Below the pieces are notes generated by a model. The model was given only the letters and a program-made list of their open reading frames with translations. It ran no database searches and had not been told where the DNA came from. 64,000 nucleotides of DNA from Galbula dea. Lineage: Eukaryota > Chordata > Aves > Piciformes > Galbulidae. The stretch is from positions 42,034 through 106,033 of the forward strand of contig VWZX01006813.1 in assembly GCA_013399015.1 (NCBI GenBank). The letters are read 5' to 3'. Made by a program: the position numbers and the translations under genes. Shown piece after piece: positions 23,601 to 35,072 of this stretch. Position 1 is the first letter of the stretch, and each line of letters starts with the position of its first letter.

Positions 23601-26600
23601 GTGTTTTTCCTCCTTAAGCATCCAGGGCTTACTGAAATCTGAAAGGATATTTCAACTCATTATTTGCAAAAACCAAAATCCAAGGTCTTGCTTGCTCCTT
23701 TCCAGCTCCTATTTCCAGGGATAAATGTACCAAAAAATTCTGGGTTTTTTGATCATATCTAAGAAACATTCAGAAAATATTCTGAATATAATGACCCCTT
23801 ATTCAAATTCTGCAGACTAATACCAGGAAACTTGTGAACTACAGGCATTTTTTGCATGTAATGCTAAGGTTGTCATTCAAACCATAACCATAGTTGTAAC
23901 TATTACAGCAATTTTACAGTAGAGTAATTTTTGTAATGAAATATAAAGTCTTAATATTGAAAGATATCCAGGTTTTTGCTAATGTTAATAATTGTAGATT
24001 AAGTTGTCTGCCAGACACAATGCAAAACCATGGGATTTTTCCTTTTCCTTTTTATATTTATCATAAAAAGTAAATGCAATGTGGCACATTGGTGTGATTA
24101 TGTCCTTATTTTCTTTATATTGAAAACAGTGCAGTGAAAATGCCTGAAATAAATTTTTGGGTTTATTGTGATTTTTCATGTAGATTACTGGACTCCATCT
24201 CTAGAAAGATGATCACCATGATAAAGTATCTATATAGGAATTTGTGAACTATTTTGTTTGCCATGTGAAAATATGTGGTGAGAATACATGCTTAATTAAT
24301 TAATTTTTCATCATCTTTGAGAGGATAGAGTTAGAGTTTTTCTTCATGCCTTGATTTTTTTAAATGGAACATGAAGATCCTCAGAGGAATTTAGGGCCAT
24401 AACTTCCTTCTGTTGCATTCTAATTCTTAAGTAGGAGTTAAGTCCTTGGGTTTTGTTGAGAAGCAATGCAAACCAAGAAATGATGTTATTTATGTCAAGT
24501 GCAAAGTGCAAAGGTTTTTTTTGGATTTATAACATAGGGCATTCTTGTCCAACTCATTTGAAATTACAAGAATAATGCTTGCTTCTGCATTAACTTAGGT
24601 ATAAGTTAACAGTTCCAAGAAAAACCTGATACTGTGGTACCTTGGTAAAGGGAATGGATAAAAGAGAAAAAATTGGCCTTATTTGAGTAACTGATGACTA
24701 CTGTTACCTTATTATTTCACTTCAATTTACTTATTTATGTAATTAGTGGCTTGTCAGCAGCTAATGCTGTAGGTAATATAAATTAATTTATGTGGATCAG
24801 GTAATTTTTGACACTAGGCAGCTAGTCCCAATGTTCCATATATCCAAGTTGTAAGTGACAATTGCTACAACTGAAATTTTAATTTTTTCTCCCCCTGTTA
24901 AAGTTAAGTCACCGAACTGCAGCAATAACTGTTGGCATGATGAGATAGCTATTAATAAAGGAAATGTAAAAAATGAAATCATAAAAAGAGAATGATTTGA
25001 ATGTTACTTAGTAATACTAAGTAAACATACAGATGTGACTGTCTACCTTTCATGGATAGGGAACTGAAAAGAGGATTGTTCTGAATTACTGAGAACGAGT
25101 CAATTTTGTCTGCTTTAGGATGAGCTGGAGAAGTCCTAGTCAAAACCATCAAAACCCTCCTGGCAGAAATATTTTTCTGGTGAGACTTAGATTTTCAGCT
25201 GAAGAAAACATTTTGCAAACAGAATTTGCTTTCATGAGGGAAAATTTAAATAAATATTTGAAAAAAAATATTCCCCAGATAAATGCATGAATATGGAAAA
25301 CATTTAAGTCAGAAAGATTGCATGATGCAGTTTGCTTCTTGTCACTGAAAGACAGAAACAGTTTGAATTTCCCCCCTCATATGCTTCATGACCTTGACAG
25401 TCTTATTCAGTAAAGAAAGTGTTGGTCTGTGTAACGGAATGGGAAATACAGTGAATAGGAGTAGATAGAACTCCCATTAAAACAAGAGAAAGACTATAAA
25501 CCATGAAGTCTCCCTATCATATGGTAACAAACAAAATATTCCAACTGAGCATTTTGGCTAGAACTTTATTTTGTATTTTGGCCCTTTTTTTTCTCTGATA
25601 ACCTGAATGTTTTCAAAAGCAAACCCCTATATTTTGAATATTCCTAAACTGTCTTATTTACTACTTCTTAACTTCACATTTTGTGCATAAGATTTAAGCC
25701 CTGAAGTATGTTTTATCTGTTGCTTGTGAATTTAATAATGTGGAAAGCTGTGTTTATCCATCTTCTTTATAGAGATTTTCACCTGTAATTTATTCAGCAC
25801 TCAGTTTATTCTACCACTTCTTCATTCCAGATCAAGACTTACAGAAGGACAAATGACACCAGAGACTAAATTATAGAAGTTTAAGAGCTTGGGAGAATTA
25901 TTAGGCCTTAGTTGTTTTCTGACAACCTAAATAATTATCTTAACATCAAGCTCTGACCCTCTTTTACACTTAGTGGAAACCCTGCATGCAGTTCCAGCAG
26001 TCTTGTAACAGCTACAGCTGATTATTTTCCATCCTTCCTTGGGGACATTTATCAGATAGATAGCTTAATGACAGTACCTTACCATTTCTTGACAGCTGGC
26101 CATAAAAGCTAATAAATGCTCCTGCCAACAAAGCAACACATGGGTTCCAAAAAAAGTTTGCAAATTCTAATAATGTAGATTATTTGATTGATGCACAGTA
26201 TGCAATTCAATTACAAAAATAAATGAGGAAGAGGAAATTTGTCACTTCCCCATTCATTATTCCTTAATTAGACTACAACTAATCAGGGTTTGTGATTGGC
26301 TAAAATAACCTCAGATATAATTACTGCACTGCCATTACAGTAGGATAAAAGGGAAAACATGATTACCTCTTGCTGCCTAAACAGCACAAAAGAACAAAGA
26401 AATAAAATGAACCTTAAAATATTGTAAACTATACCTACAATGTCACATTAATAATTTATTACAAGAAATGAAATGCTTCTCTTGTGAAATTAGAGTACAT
26501 TTTTCTCAATATCCAATATTCATGTATATTCTATTTCTGAGTATCAGAGTAGATCAATACTGTACCTGAGAAAAATGCATTTATTTTGGCTTTGGCCCGT

Positions 26601-26841
26601 GTAAATGTATTCTGCATACTTTGCTTAATATCAAAACAAGTTTAATGGGCCAAATTACTGGTGATAAAAACACAGCTTTAAGGTTGATATAGCTTCTTTG
26701 TAGAGTTCATATGTGGACTACAAAATTTAATTTAGGTGGGGTTTTCCTAAATCATTTCTATTTTACATGTCTGGCTATGTTTTGTTGTCTGTCATGCTCT
26801 TCTACCACCTGCATTGCTGGTCTACATTTAATGCATTTAAT
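20661..26841. other. Long AT-rich unique region
   Basis: About 6 kb without recognised retroelement, exon or RNA gene. A pyrimidine-rich tract ending in T14 lies at 21915-21962. Two parts, 21600-21850 and 26200-26400, look less eroded than the rest; the latter has TAATTA motifs and few homopolymers. They might be conserved non-coding elements, but this is an impression, not evidence. Confidence 0.45.
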
Positions 26842-26991
26842 GTTGAGGCCCTGTCCCTGGAGGTGTTCAAGGCAAGGCTGGACAGGGTGCTTGGCAACCT
26901 GGTTTAGTTAGAGATTGCCTACTCACTGTAGGGGGTTGGACTAGATGACCTCTAAGGTCCCCTCCAATCCTGATAATTCTATGATTCTATA
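26842..26991 (+). mobile_element. CR1 LINE 3' end, plus strand
   Basis: The last ~150 bases of a CR1 of the same group as 36944-38893. It opens TTGAGGCCCTGTCCCTGGAG, continues with the C-terminal codons of ORF2 and a stop, then the conserved GGGGGTTGGACTAGATGACC and the tail AATTCTATGATTCTATA. Very short 5'-truncated insertion. Confidence 0.93.
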
Positions 26992-29015
26992 CGTGAGGAA
27001 GAAGACAGGAGAGCAAGTAAACTTTCCTTATTATATATTTGTATATGTTATTTTCTTGCAAGGGTGACATCATGTTTACTTATATCCTCATGATACATTC
27101 ATGCAGAAATATGAAAACTATATTTATTTGTTTATGGGATTCTGATAACTGTTCAGGCAAAGAAGACACCTGCATGTGGTGCAAGGGGTGGAAAATTCTG
27201 ATTAGTCAGAATTCATTCTTATTCTGTACATTTTGTATGTCCAGGAAGAACTTGGGGGAAAAAAAAAAAAAGAGGTAGGGATAAAGATGTCAAAGCAGAT
27301 GTTAGCAAAGTGGTTAACTTTTGGGATGTGATATAAGAAAATACTGTTTAAATCCCTATTTGCCTTGGCTTTAATGCAGCTCTCATTTTAAGTAACTTCA
27401 CCTGCATACAGCTACAGCCTGAGACTCTCTGAGGAAGGTACTTAATTTTTTATAAAAAATTAAAAGATAGTTGGTTGAGACAAGAATTCTAAATGACTCA
27501 GTAGCACAGTGGGTGGAATAATTACCCACGCCTTTGGGGGCAGGTTGGGTGTCTGTTTTGAGTTGGGCCAAGCAGAGACTTTAAGCCTTGGTATCCCTAA
27601 ATCTTGAACAAGTTATCTTCTGCATATTAGATAGTTTAAAATTTATCTTCAGACCCTTTACAGATGATCCAATATGGAACACTTGAAGTCTGAAAAAGTG
27701 TATTGGGCAAAAGGTAAATTTCAACAACCCCATCATAAAATTTTATTTCTTTTTACAACTTCTAGTCTAGGGGATATATTTTGGCTGCATTTATTTTCTT
27801 CTCTATTAGCATAGACCCACAGTTGTTCAAGAAAAAAGGCAGATAGTGAAAACAAGGGATCTATAAAGAAAGATCTCTAATCTTCAATCTGTTTCACAGT
27901 GCAAAACCTCTTGAGGTTATGCCTAAAAAATAATCTGCTTATTGAAAGTGTTTATCTCCTTCTAATATAGGTGCATACAAGAGCAGCTTATGTGGCTTGC
28001 TGAGGGTTCAAGCAACAAGCAAAAGAGTGGGTTTTATTTCCTTGGATTCTGTGGCTTGTAATTTGGCAGGTGCAGTGTGCAAGCCTGAGTCCCGTAGAGC
28101 CACCTTTGGTTCTTACTGCTTCAAATAGCACATAAAAATTACTAATTCACCAGTCTATCATTGACAAGGGATCACTGAAAATGGTGAAAAACTATGAACT
28201 TCTCTTGTTTATTTCTGCAGTAAGATTGTTTCTTGTGTTCTTTTTTTATGCTGAGCTTGTCCATGATGTGCAAGGCACCTTCTCTCTGTACATGTACATG
28301 TGTGTAATCCCAGCATCCCGATAGAGTCCTTATTATACTTTTTGGTTGCTTGTTTTCTCTAGCTTTTTATTATTTTAATTGTTCTTTTTCACTCTTTTGC
28401 ATATTTTTTTTCCTTCTAATAATTTCTATCTCTTCAGGTCTTTCTGTATCTTCCCTTCTCTCATTCAAAAGAATTACTGTAGATTGGTAATACTATCATA
28501 TTAGATTTAAGGAGACTTCTGCTTCTTTGCAAGAAAGCTAGGTCACATCTACAGCACACAATAGCTCTCAAATTCATCAGATACACAGATAGAAGCCTGA
28601 GGCTTTATGTAGCACAAAAAGAGCTGGAACATTTCTGTAGTGATCTGCATTTGTTTGTACCTCGGTAGATATCTCTGCTTTTTGGATTGTATCTTGCTTT
28701 TTACTTCTCTAGCTTGTAGCACCACACATCACCATGGAATTGAGGATGTGAAGATACATCCAGTATCTCTACATCTTTCTTTGTAAACAAGAAAATCTCT
28801 ATGTGGTATGGTCTGAGCTATGAGAAAATTATTTAAAAGAGCAAAGTGGAAAATCCTAGAAATATATAATCAGTAACTGGAGTTCTGCAAAAGTCCTGAT
28901 AAGATTGATCTTTGCAGAATAAAATCCTAATTCAGATGACTATTAAAGTATTAGGTATTATGATGTCCCCTTCACTACAAAAGCAATGGTCTGCTAAGAA
29001 TTTATTGAAAAAAAG
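26992..29015. other. Unique region
   Basis: No gene or retroelement recognised. An A-run lies near 27259-27271. Open frames are below 80 codons. Confidence 0.5.
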
Positions 29016-29106
29016 TTCTTGTTTTCACACAGAACCTCCTATGCTTCAGTTTACAGCCATTGCCCCTTGTCCTGTCACTGGGTTTCAATAAGAAGAGCCT
29101 GACCCC
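29016..29106 (-). mobile_element. Internal CR1 fragment, minus strand
   Basis: About 90 bases nearly identical to the interior of the CR1 at 16339-17065 (positions 16547-16632): CACACAGAACCTCCTATGCT and the following TTTACAGCCATTGCC block. Both the CR1 3' end and the upstream ORF2 are missing, so this piece was cut on both sides by rearrangement or deletion. Confidence 0.85.
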
Positions 29107-29552
29107 AAAATGTGTAGTATTTTATTTGTTGGAGTATTTAAATTATTTCTGTCATACAGAATCTTCATTCATCCTGCTTGATGGTAGCTTTTGAATGCTT
29201 TCTAGGTGCTACTCTGTTTCATGACAAGCTGAAACCATAACTTTGCGAGTGATTCAATCTGCCTGCCTTTGAAATACTGAAAACCGGTAGCCTTGGAAAA
29301 GGACTAACTGTTTCAGTGCTGACCATATTAGCTGCAATTGTGCTCCTAATACTGTAAAAACCCTGGCTGTGACTGGGACCGCAGAGCCACACAAAATCTT
29401 CTGTGTCATATCACGGAGACCATGACTGTCACACCAGGTGAATTCCAAGTAAGTCTGTGGCCTTCTCAGCCAAGTAAATCTGGACTTCATAGTGCTTACT
29501 TAACAAATAGTTCCAGTAGGTTGACCATTTCATTTTCTCTTCATTTAGGGAG
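29107..29552. other. Spacer
   Basis: Nothing recognised between the internal CR1 fragment and the next CR1. Confidence 0.45.
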
Positions 29553-30242
29553 GCTGCGTATGGGGGAACAGAGGAAGTCACATCTGACTAAGATGATAGC
29601 ATTTTATGATGGCATAACTGGATAGGTAGATAAGGGGAGGGTAGTTGATGTTATTTACCTTGACTTCAGCAATGCTTTTGACACCGTCTCCCACAGCATC
29701 CTCATAGGCAAGCTTAGGAAGTGTGGATTATATGAATGCAAAGTGAGGTGGAAAACTGGCTGATGGACAGAGCTCAGAGGGCTGTGATCATTTGCATGGA
29801 GTCCAATTGGAGGTCTATGATCAGTGATGTTCCCCAAGGCTTAATACTACGTCCAGTGCTGTTCAATGTATTCATCAATGACCTGGATGAAGGAATAGAG
29901 AGTACCCTCAGCAAATTTGCTGATGACGCAAAACTGGGAGGAGTGGCTGACACACCAGAAGGCTGTGCTGCCATCCAGAGTGAGCTGGACAGGCTGGAGT
30001 GTTGGGCAGAGGAAAACCTAATGAAATTCAACAAGGGCAAGTGTAGGGTAATGCACCTGCAGAGGAATAAACTCATGGACTAGTACAGGTTAGGGACTGA
30101 GCTGCTGGAAAGCAGCTCTCTGAAAAAAGACCTGGGAGTCCTGGTGGACAGCAGGATGATCATGAGTCAGAAATGAGCTTTTGTGGCTAAGAAGGCCGAT
30201 GGCATCCTGGGGTGCATAATGAATAGTGTGTCCAGTAAGTCA
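29553..30242 (+). mobile_element. CR1 LINE, plus strand, first segment (interrupted)
   Basis: Reverse transcriptase portion of a CR1: codons for VIYLDFSNAFDTVSHSIL (motif A) about 29650-29700, VPQGLILRPVLFNVFINDLD (motif B; the usual GSVLGP reads GLILRP) near 29832-29890, and SKFADDAKLGG (motif C, FADD box intact) near 29910-29940. The frame is broken; 29736-30083 (115 codons) is the longest intact piece. At 30242 the element is interrupted by a minus-strand CR1 fragment and resumes at 30353. Confidence 0.92.
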
Positions 30243-30352
30243 CACAGAATCACAGAAAGTTAGGAGCTGGAAGGGACCTCATAAGATCACATAGTTCAAC
30301 CCCCCTGGCAGAGCAGAATTCCCTCCACCAGCTCACGCAGAAGTGTGTCCAG
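30243..30352 (-). mobile_element. CR1 3' fragment nested in another CR1
   Basis: The reverse complement of a CR1 3' end: CACAGAATCACAGAAAGTTA and then GGAGCTGGAAGGGACC, through the GCAGAATTCCCT and CACGCAGAAG blocks. It is ~110 bases long and of the same subfamily as its host. The host sequence GTGTGTCCAGTAAGTCA (30226-30242) reappears on the right as GTGTGTCCAGAGTCA (30343-30357). This is either a target duplication with a 2-base change or a join at microhomology, since GTGTCCAG also occurs naturally at this point of the inserted CR1. Confidence 0.88.
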
Positions 30353-30430
30353 AGTCAAGGGAGGTTATCCTCTCCTACTCTGCCCTACTACATCTGGAGT
30401 ACTGTGTCCAGTTCTGGTCTCTCCTGTTCA
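30353..30430 (+). mobile_element. CR1 LINE, plus strand, second segment
   Basis: Continuation of the CR1 that starts at 29553: codons for REVIL-SYSALLHLEYCVQFW, with a small in-frame loss compared with the usual PLYSALVRPHLEYC. Homology stops near 30430, where other copies would continue for ~530 more bases to the 3' end. The missing 3' end may be the piece at 31449-31650. Confidence 0.88.
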
Positions 30431-31448
30431 CAATTGTACACAATATATATAACAGAAAGCTAAAAACCCATAGCATTGACAACATCAACACATGGTTTGC
30501 TTACTGGGGATTACATGTTATATCATACCTGTATGCTTCATAATTCATGTTCTTAGTGAAATTTGGTGTAGTCAGCAGGATCCTAAATCAGGATTTGTGA
30601 CATCTGTGTGTCTGCATGTGACAACCTATGTGGAAATTGTGAGTTCAAGGAAGGAGAAAGTTGTCTCAGAGGACTCTTTCCTTACTTTTCATTAATTAGA
30701 GAATTAGCCTGCCCCAAATAGAGTAAGCAACAATACCTATTTTATTTATTTTTATATAAGCTGTGCTTCTGGAAATACAGAAAATTTCCTGTTTCAAGAT
30801 ATCTTGTTTCTGACTCTTTCCCTGCTATTTCATTTGCTATGACCTAACTAGACCCAAGTATGATCTATAGTGTGTTTTATACTGATATGTTATGTTCACA
30901 TCCAAGCACTTATCCAGTGTCTCTTAAATTATGTTTAACTTCATTTGTTACCTTACTTAAGACTGAAAAGACAAAGAACACAGGCCTTGTATATAGCTGT
31001 GTCAGATAGTCTTTTTAATCCCTACCTAGGTGGGAGGACTAAGAGAAGGACACAGACTGATAAGAAGAGAAAGAAGAAACGCAACACAGGTCTCACAGTG
31101 TCCTGAAAACTAAAGACTGTGTTAATAGTAAATTTGACATGTAGAGAAGTAACCTTAGACAAATTTTCCTTTCTAGGTCCCAAAATAATTTTCTTGTTAA
31201 CTTCAATTCAGGCCACTATTTTTGAATAGTAAAAAAAAAAAAAAAAAACAACAACAAACATCACAGTCTTTAACAGAGCTCCATGGAGGCTTTTTCTAGT
31301 CATGATAAATTGAAAGAGCACTATTATTGTCCTCTGAGACCCAAACAACAATTATAATACAAAGGAACAACATGGAATGCCTTTTACCGCCTTTAGGGAG
31401 ACTTTAGTGACTTCTCCAAAGTTTCGAGAACGTTCTGTCCAGTGAAGC
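30431..31448. other. 1-kb non-CR1 block between two CR1 pieces
   Basis: AT-rich sequence, not recognised as any repeat, with an A18 run at 31231-31248 followed by (CAA)n. It separates a 3'-truncated CR1 from a 5'-truncated CR1 of the same subfamily and orientation. Confidence 0.5.
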
Positions 31449-31650
31449 AAAATATTTTTTTCCCAGTGAGGGTGCCAGAGCACTGGAACAGACTGCCCAG
31501 AGAGGTTGTGGAGTCTCCTTCTCTGCAGATATTTAAAACCCATCTGGATATGTTTCTGTGTGACTTCGTATAGGGAGTTCTGTTGTGGCAGGGGTGTTGG
31601 ACTAGGTAATATTTCAAGGTCCCTTCCAACTCCTAACATTCTGTGATTTG
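31449..31650 (+). mobile_element. CR1 LINE 3' end, plus strand
   Basis: The last ~200 bases of a CR1: TTTTTTTCCCAGTGAGGGTG, then codons for EHWNRLPREVVESPSLQIFK-like sequence, CATCTGGATATGTTTCTGTG, the GGACTAGG...TTCAAGGTCC block and the tail ACATTCTGTGATTTGG. Same subfamily as 16339, 29553 and 44868. It may be the displaced 3' end of the copy at 29553-30430; about 290 bases of consensus are missing between them. Confidence 0.92.
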
Positions 31651-32442
31651 GTTTAGAAACAAAAGTTTGGTATATGAAAACAAAATATTAGGTGCTCTCT
31701 GTGAACAAAACTAAGCATCCAGTGATCTTTTTACTGTTGAAATAACTGATACATTTATAATCTTAAGAATTTAAGCAACAGTGCTATGCTGGCACTCATT
31801 TACAAACTCAGTGTAATTTTTTCTGCCTATACCTTCCTTAATAAATTCAAATTCCTTCCATGAAATCAGTGTTTTTCCTTAAAAAGCTATGCTTAGATTC
31901 CTTAAAAAATGAGATTTATACATTGATTTTGTCTTTGTATATCTGCCTATACATTCCCCTACTGTATTTGAGCTTATCTAACATCTTCAACGTGATTTTA
32001 AAGCAGTAGAAATAAAAACAGACCAAAAACTCAACTAACCCACCAAACAAAACCCAAATGCATTCTTAGAGTGGGGAGTAAAAAAGAACATAAAAACCAA
32101 CCCAAAATGATATTGAAGCAGCATGCTGTCACCAAGTCCTGTTCACTGGATCTTCCACCAACTAGGAGCTTGCTCTGTTTGGCTCGTCTAAAAGCTGAGA
32201 GCAGCCAGCTAACTGCTCAGTTTACACTTAGTCTGAGGCAACCACAGTTCATTCTGTTTCCTGCATGTCTGGGTAAAAGGCCAAGCAAAAGTGGGTTAGG
32301 TCACAGGGAAAAGGAGCTTGGAATGTGCTACTGTGGTTGTTACGTACAAGAAAAAGAACTGAATACCTGAATGTCCCTGCCTCTCAGAGCTGCACATCTC
32401 ACTTCCCTAGGTTCTTCTTAGAAAGATACCAAAAAGGGATAG
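31651..32442. other. Unique region
   Basis: No gene recognised. The 99-codon frame at 32071 has no domain. Confidence 0.45.
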
Positions 32443-32760
32443 TGACCCCACAAAACTGAATAAAATTACTGGCATACAATTTTTCTTACAAAGATACATG
32501 TCACTTTATTCACTGATACTCATGCACTCATCGCTAATGTGCAAAAGAATTTCAAGTAGCAGCTTGCACATGGTGTGTCCATTGATCAATCTTAGTCCAC
32601 TGGGCTTTGCTTTGTTAAATGTGTGACATTGGAATCAGCAGAGAAGCTCTGCTACTGGTTTTATATCCACATTTCTGAATTGCACTTTTTTTCTGTGTAC
32701 ACATTGCTCATTTGTTCCACCTAAACTCTAGAAACTCACAATTTCAATTGTTCAGTAGTA
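32443..32760 (-). mobile_element. Possible LTR fragment, minus strand
   Basis: On the minus strand the segment has the order expected of a retroviral LTR: a TATAAA box (GGATATAAAACC, about 32660-32671), then ~150 bases, then AATAAA (GTGAATAAAGTGACATG, near 32500-32513), then a short U5-like stretch ending in TTTGTGGGGTCA at 32443. I could not find a convincing 5' end or target duplication, and it does not match the other LTRs in this window. It could be chance, since both signals are common in AT-rich DNA. Confidence 0.35.
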
Positions 32761-34417
32761 CTTTCAATTTCTTATATATTCCTATTTTAACCCATTCTGT
32801 AGAACTTTCCTGCAGATTTTCTTCCACATAAGTATCTTTTACCTCCTTTTCCAAAGATCTCTATCAGTTTCTTTAATACATAGGTCAGTGCTTCCTAATT
32901 TTTTAGGTGGTGTATATAGTTCAAGATGTATTCATATGTAGGACAGGGACTAAGTGACCTGGTAGACCTCAGGGAAAGCAAAATTAAGGAGGACTTATCC
33001 ACTAATGAGTAAGAAAATGAGCAAAGAAAGCAGAACAAATTGTTTCCTCAACTGAATAAATAATTGAAGTCTGTTTTGGGGAAACTGCACAAAGTGTTCA
33101 CTGTCACAGACTTTTGGCAGTAGCTGTCCTAGTTTCAAGAAGCAAGAAGTTTCTGAATTTAGAACTGGTGTGAAATTATGCTCTGGTGTCAGCAAATAAA
33201 AATATAAAGTGAAATAACTAAAATATCTTAAATAGATGCTTAAATATTTAATTTTAGGCAGTCTGGTTTGAAACTAGAACCATTATCTGTACATGTTTTG
33301 AAGAACAGATGACAGTTTATCACATCACTTTACAGTTCCAACATTTCAGACAGTTTCACAGTACTAGAAGTTATGATGTTTGAAAGGCCCTTTACTGTGT
33401 AAGAAAAACATTCTTTCTTATTTCAATGAAAGCTGCAATAAATTTGATAGGAATAAACAGATTTGAAATGTAATAAACTGACAGCTCACTAGTTATATCT
33501 GAAATATCTGACCATTAGTAGTCTAAATTGCAAAAGGCACACAGTTTTTCAGTGTCAGAGAATGTATTTGGGTTTTAGCTAAAGGGCATCTAACAGATTC
33601 TTTTTCCTGCTTAGACCAAACTGTATTACTTTCTGATACAGCATAAAAGTCAGATTTTCGGATAAACAGCAGTAACACCAGTGAATGCTCTTGACTGTTA
33701 GGGCAAAAATTAGTAAAAATTGTCTCATCTATGTCATTCAAAAGCAGCAACAGTAAATATTAATATTTTCATGTTTAATAAGTATGTCAACATTGAGGTT
33801 ACAATATCGTTAATCGTGTTGGAGCATTCAGGGAAACAGAGGAGAACTTGCAGTGTACAGTAGCTAACACAGATTAGTCATATTGCAGATGTTTAACGAA
33901 TTCATGCAACATACAAGAATTTCAATCAAAGACATTTTTTTCTTTTATAGTAAAGATGAATTTAACTTTAGATTTTAAAAATGTGAACTATTTATAATAT
34001 ATCAAAATTAAAACTTTTTTTAAAAACCACATTTTAAAATTGTTTGAAAGATAGTATCAAGTTGACTGGGTTTTTATGGCTTTGCAGTTGTTTTTCCAAA
34101 ACTTTACTTTTCTTGTACAACTTAAAAAATCAGCATATGGCACCTATGACAGATGGGATTTTGTCTGTGTCATGTACACTTATGCTTTTATTATGAGGGA
34201 TACTGATATAAAGTCTTGAAGTGGATTTTCCAGTAGCCTTTGAACAAGTGAGACATTGACACATATGAGCAGGTCGTTCTAATAAATTATCACACTCACT
34301 TATTTGATCTACTCCAGTAGTTCTGTTATCTGTGCTAAGTTCTTGCACTTAGATTACTTCAAAATGGAGTTATTCAAGACAAAAATGTACACTTTGAGAG
34401 TGAATTGTCCCAAAGGC
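32761..34417. other. AT-rich unique region
   Basis: No repeat, exon or RNA gene recognised. The open frames (66-78 codons) have no domain. Confidence 0.5.
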
Positions 34418-34547
34418 TGGAGATATTCAAAACCCATCTGGACATGTTTCTGTGTGACCTGGTCTAGGGAATCCTGCTGTGGCAGGGGGGTTGGGCGAGA
34501 TGATCTTTCGAGGTCCCTTCCAACTCTTAACATTCTGTGATTTTGTG
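34418..34547 (+). mobile_element. CR1 LINE 3' end, plus strand
   Basis: About 130 bases from the CR1 3' end: CTGGAGATATTCAAAACCCA, TCTGGACATGTTTCTGTGTG, a stop codon region, GGCAGGGGGGTTGGGCGAGA, and the tail ACATTCTGTGATTTTGTG. The open frames on either strand here are shadows of it. Confidence 0.92.
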
Positions 34548-34833
34548 AAGGCATTACTGTAACTCTACAATGAATTGGAGAGTTAAAGTTGGTGCAATAT
34601 TAAAAGAAAACTCTTCAGCAGAATGATGTTTGCCTTAGGTAGGAACTCTCTAAACAGATATAATTTTTGGTTTAAAAGGAGTCATCATATTAAGAAAAAG
34701 CAATGACATTTAAAAGGAATCCTATAAATGTCAAGGCGGTCTCAGGAATAGAGTAACTTCCTGTTAACTCTTACAATCACAAATTAAAATATTAGAATGG
34801 CAAATACTTTAAATGAGCTGAATTGTTGTGCCA

Positions 34834-35072
34834 GGGTAGGTTTAGATTGGATATTAGGAAGAATTTCTTTACTGAAAGAGTGGTGAGATGTTGGAATAGG
34901 CTGCCCACGGAGATGGAGGAGTCAACATCCCTGGAGGTTTTTAAGAAGAGGATAGATGTGTTTCTTCAGGGGATGATTTAGGGGTAAGAGTAGTGTAGGG
35001 CTATCGGTTGGACTAGGTGATCTTGAGGGTCCTTTCCAACCATAAAGTTTCTGTGTTTCTGTGATTCTGTGA
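34834..35072 (+). mobile_element. CR1 LINE 3' end, plus strand, distinct subfamily
   Basis: The last ~240 bases of a CR1: GGTAGGTTTAGATTGGATAT, the AGGAAGAATTTCTTTACTGA block, HRNRLP-like codons, AGGGTCCTTTCCAACC and the tail TTTCTGTGTTTCTGTGATTC. The terminal region (GGGGATGATTTAGGGGTAAG, CTATCGGTTGGACTAGGTG) differs from the other copies in the window, so it is a separate subfamily. Confidence 0.88.

Noticed and set aside
31231..31248. A18 run as the tail of a processed pseudogene
   Set aside because: No spliced-gene-like coding sequence precedes it on the plus strand and no target duplication was found.
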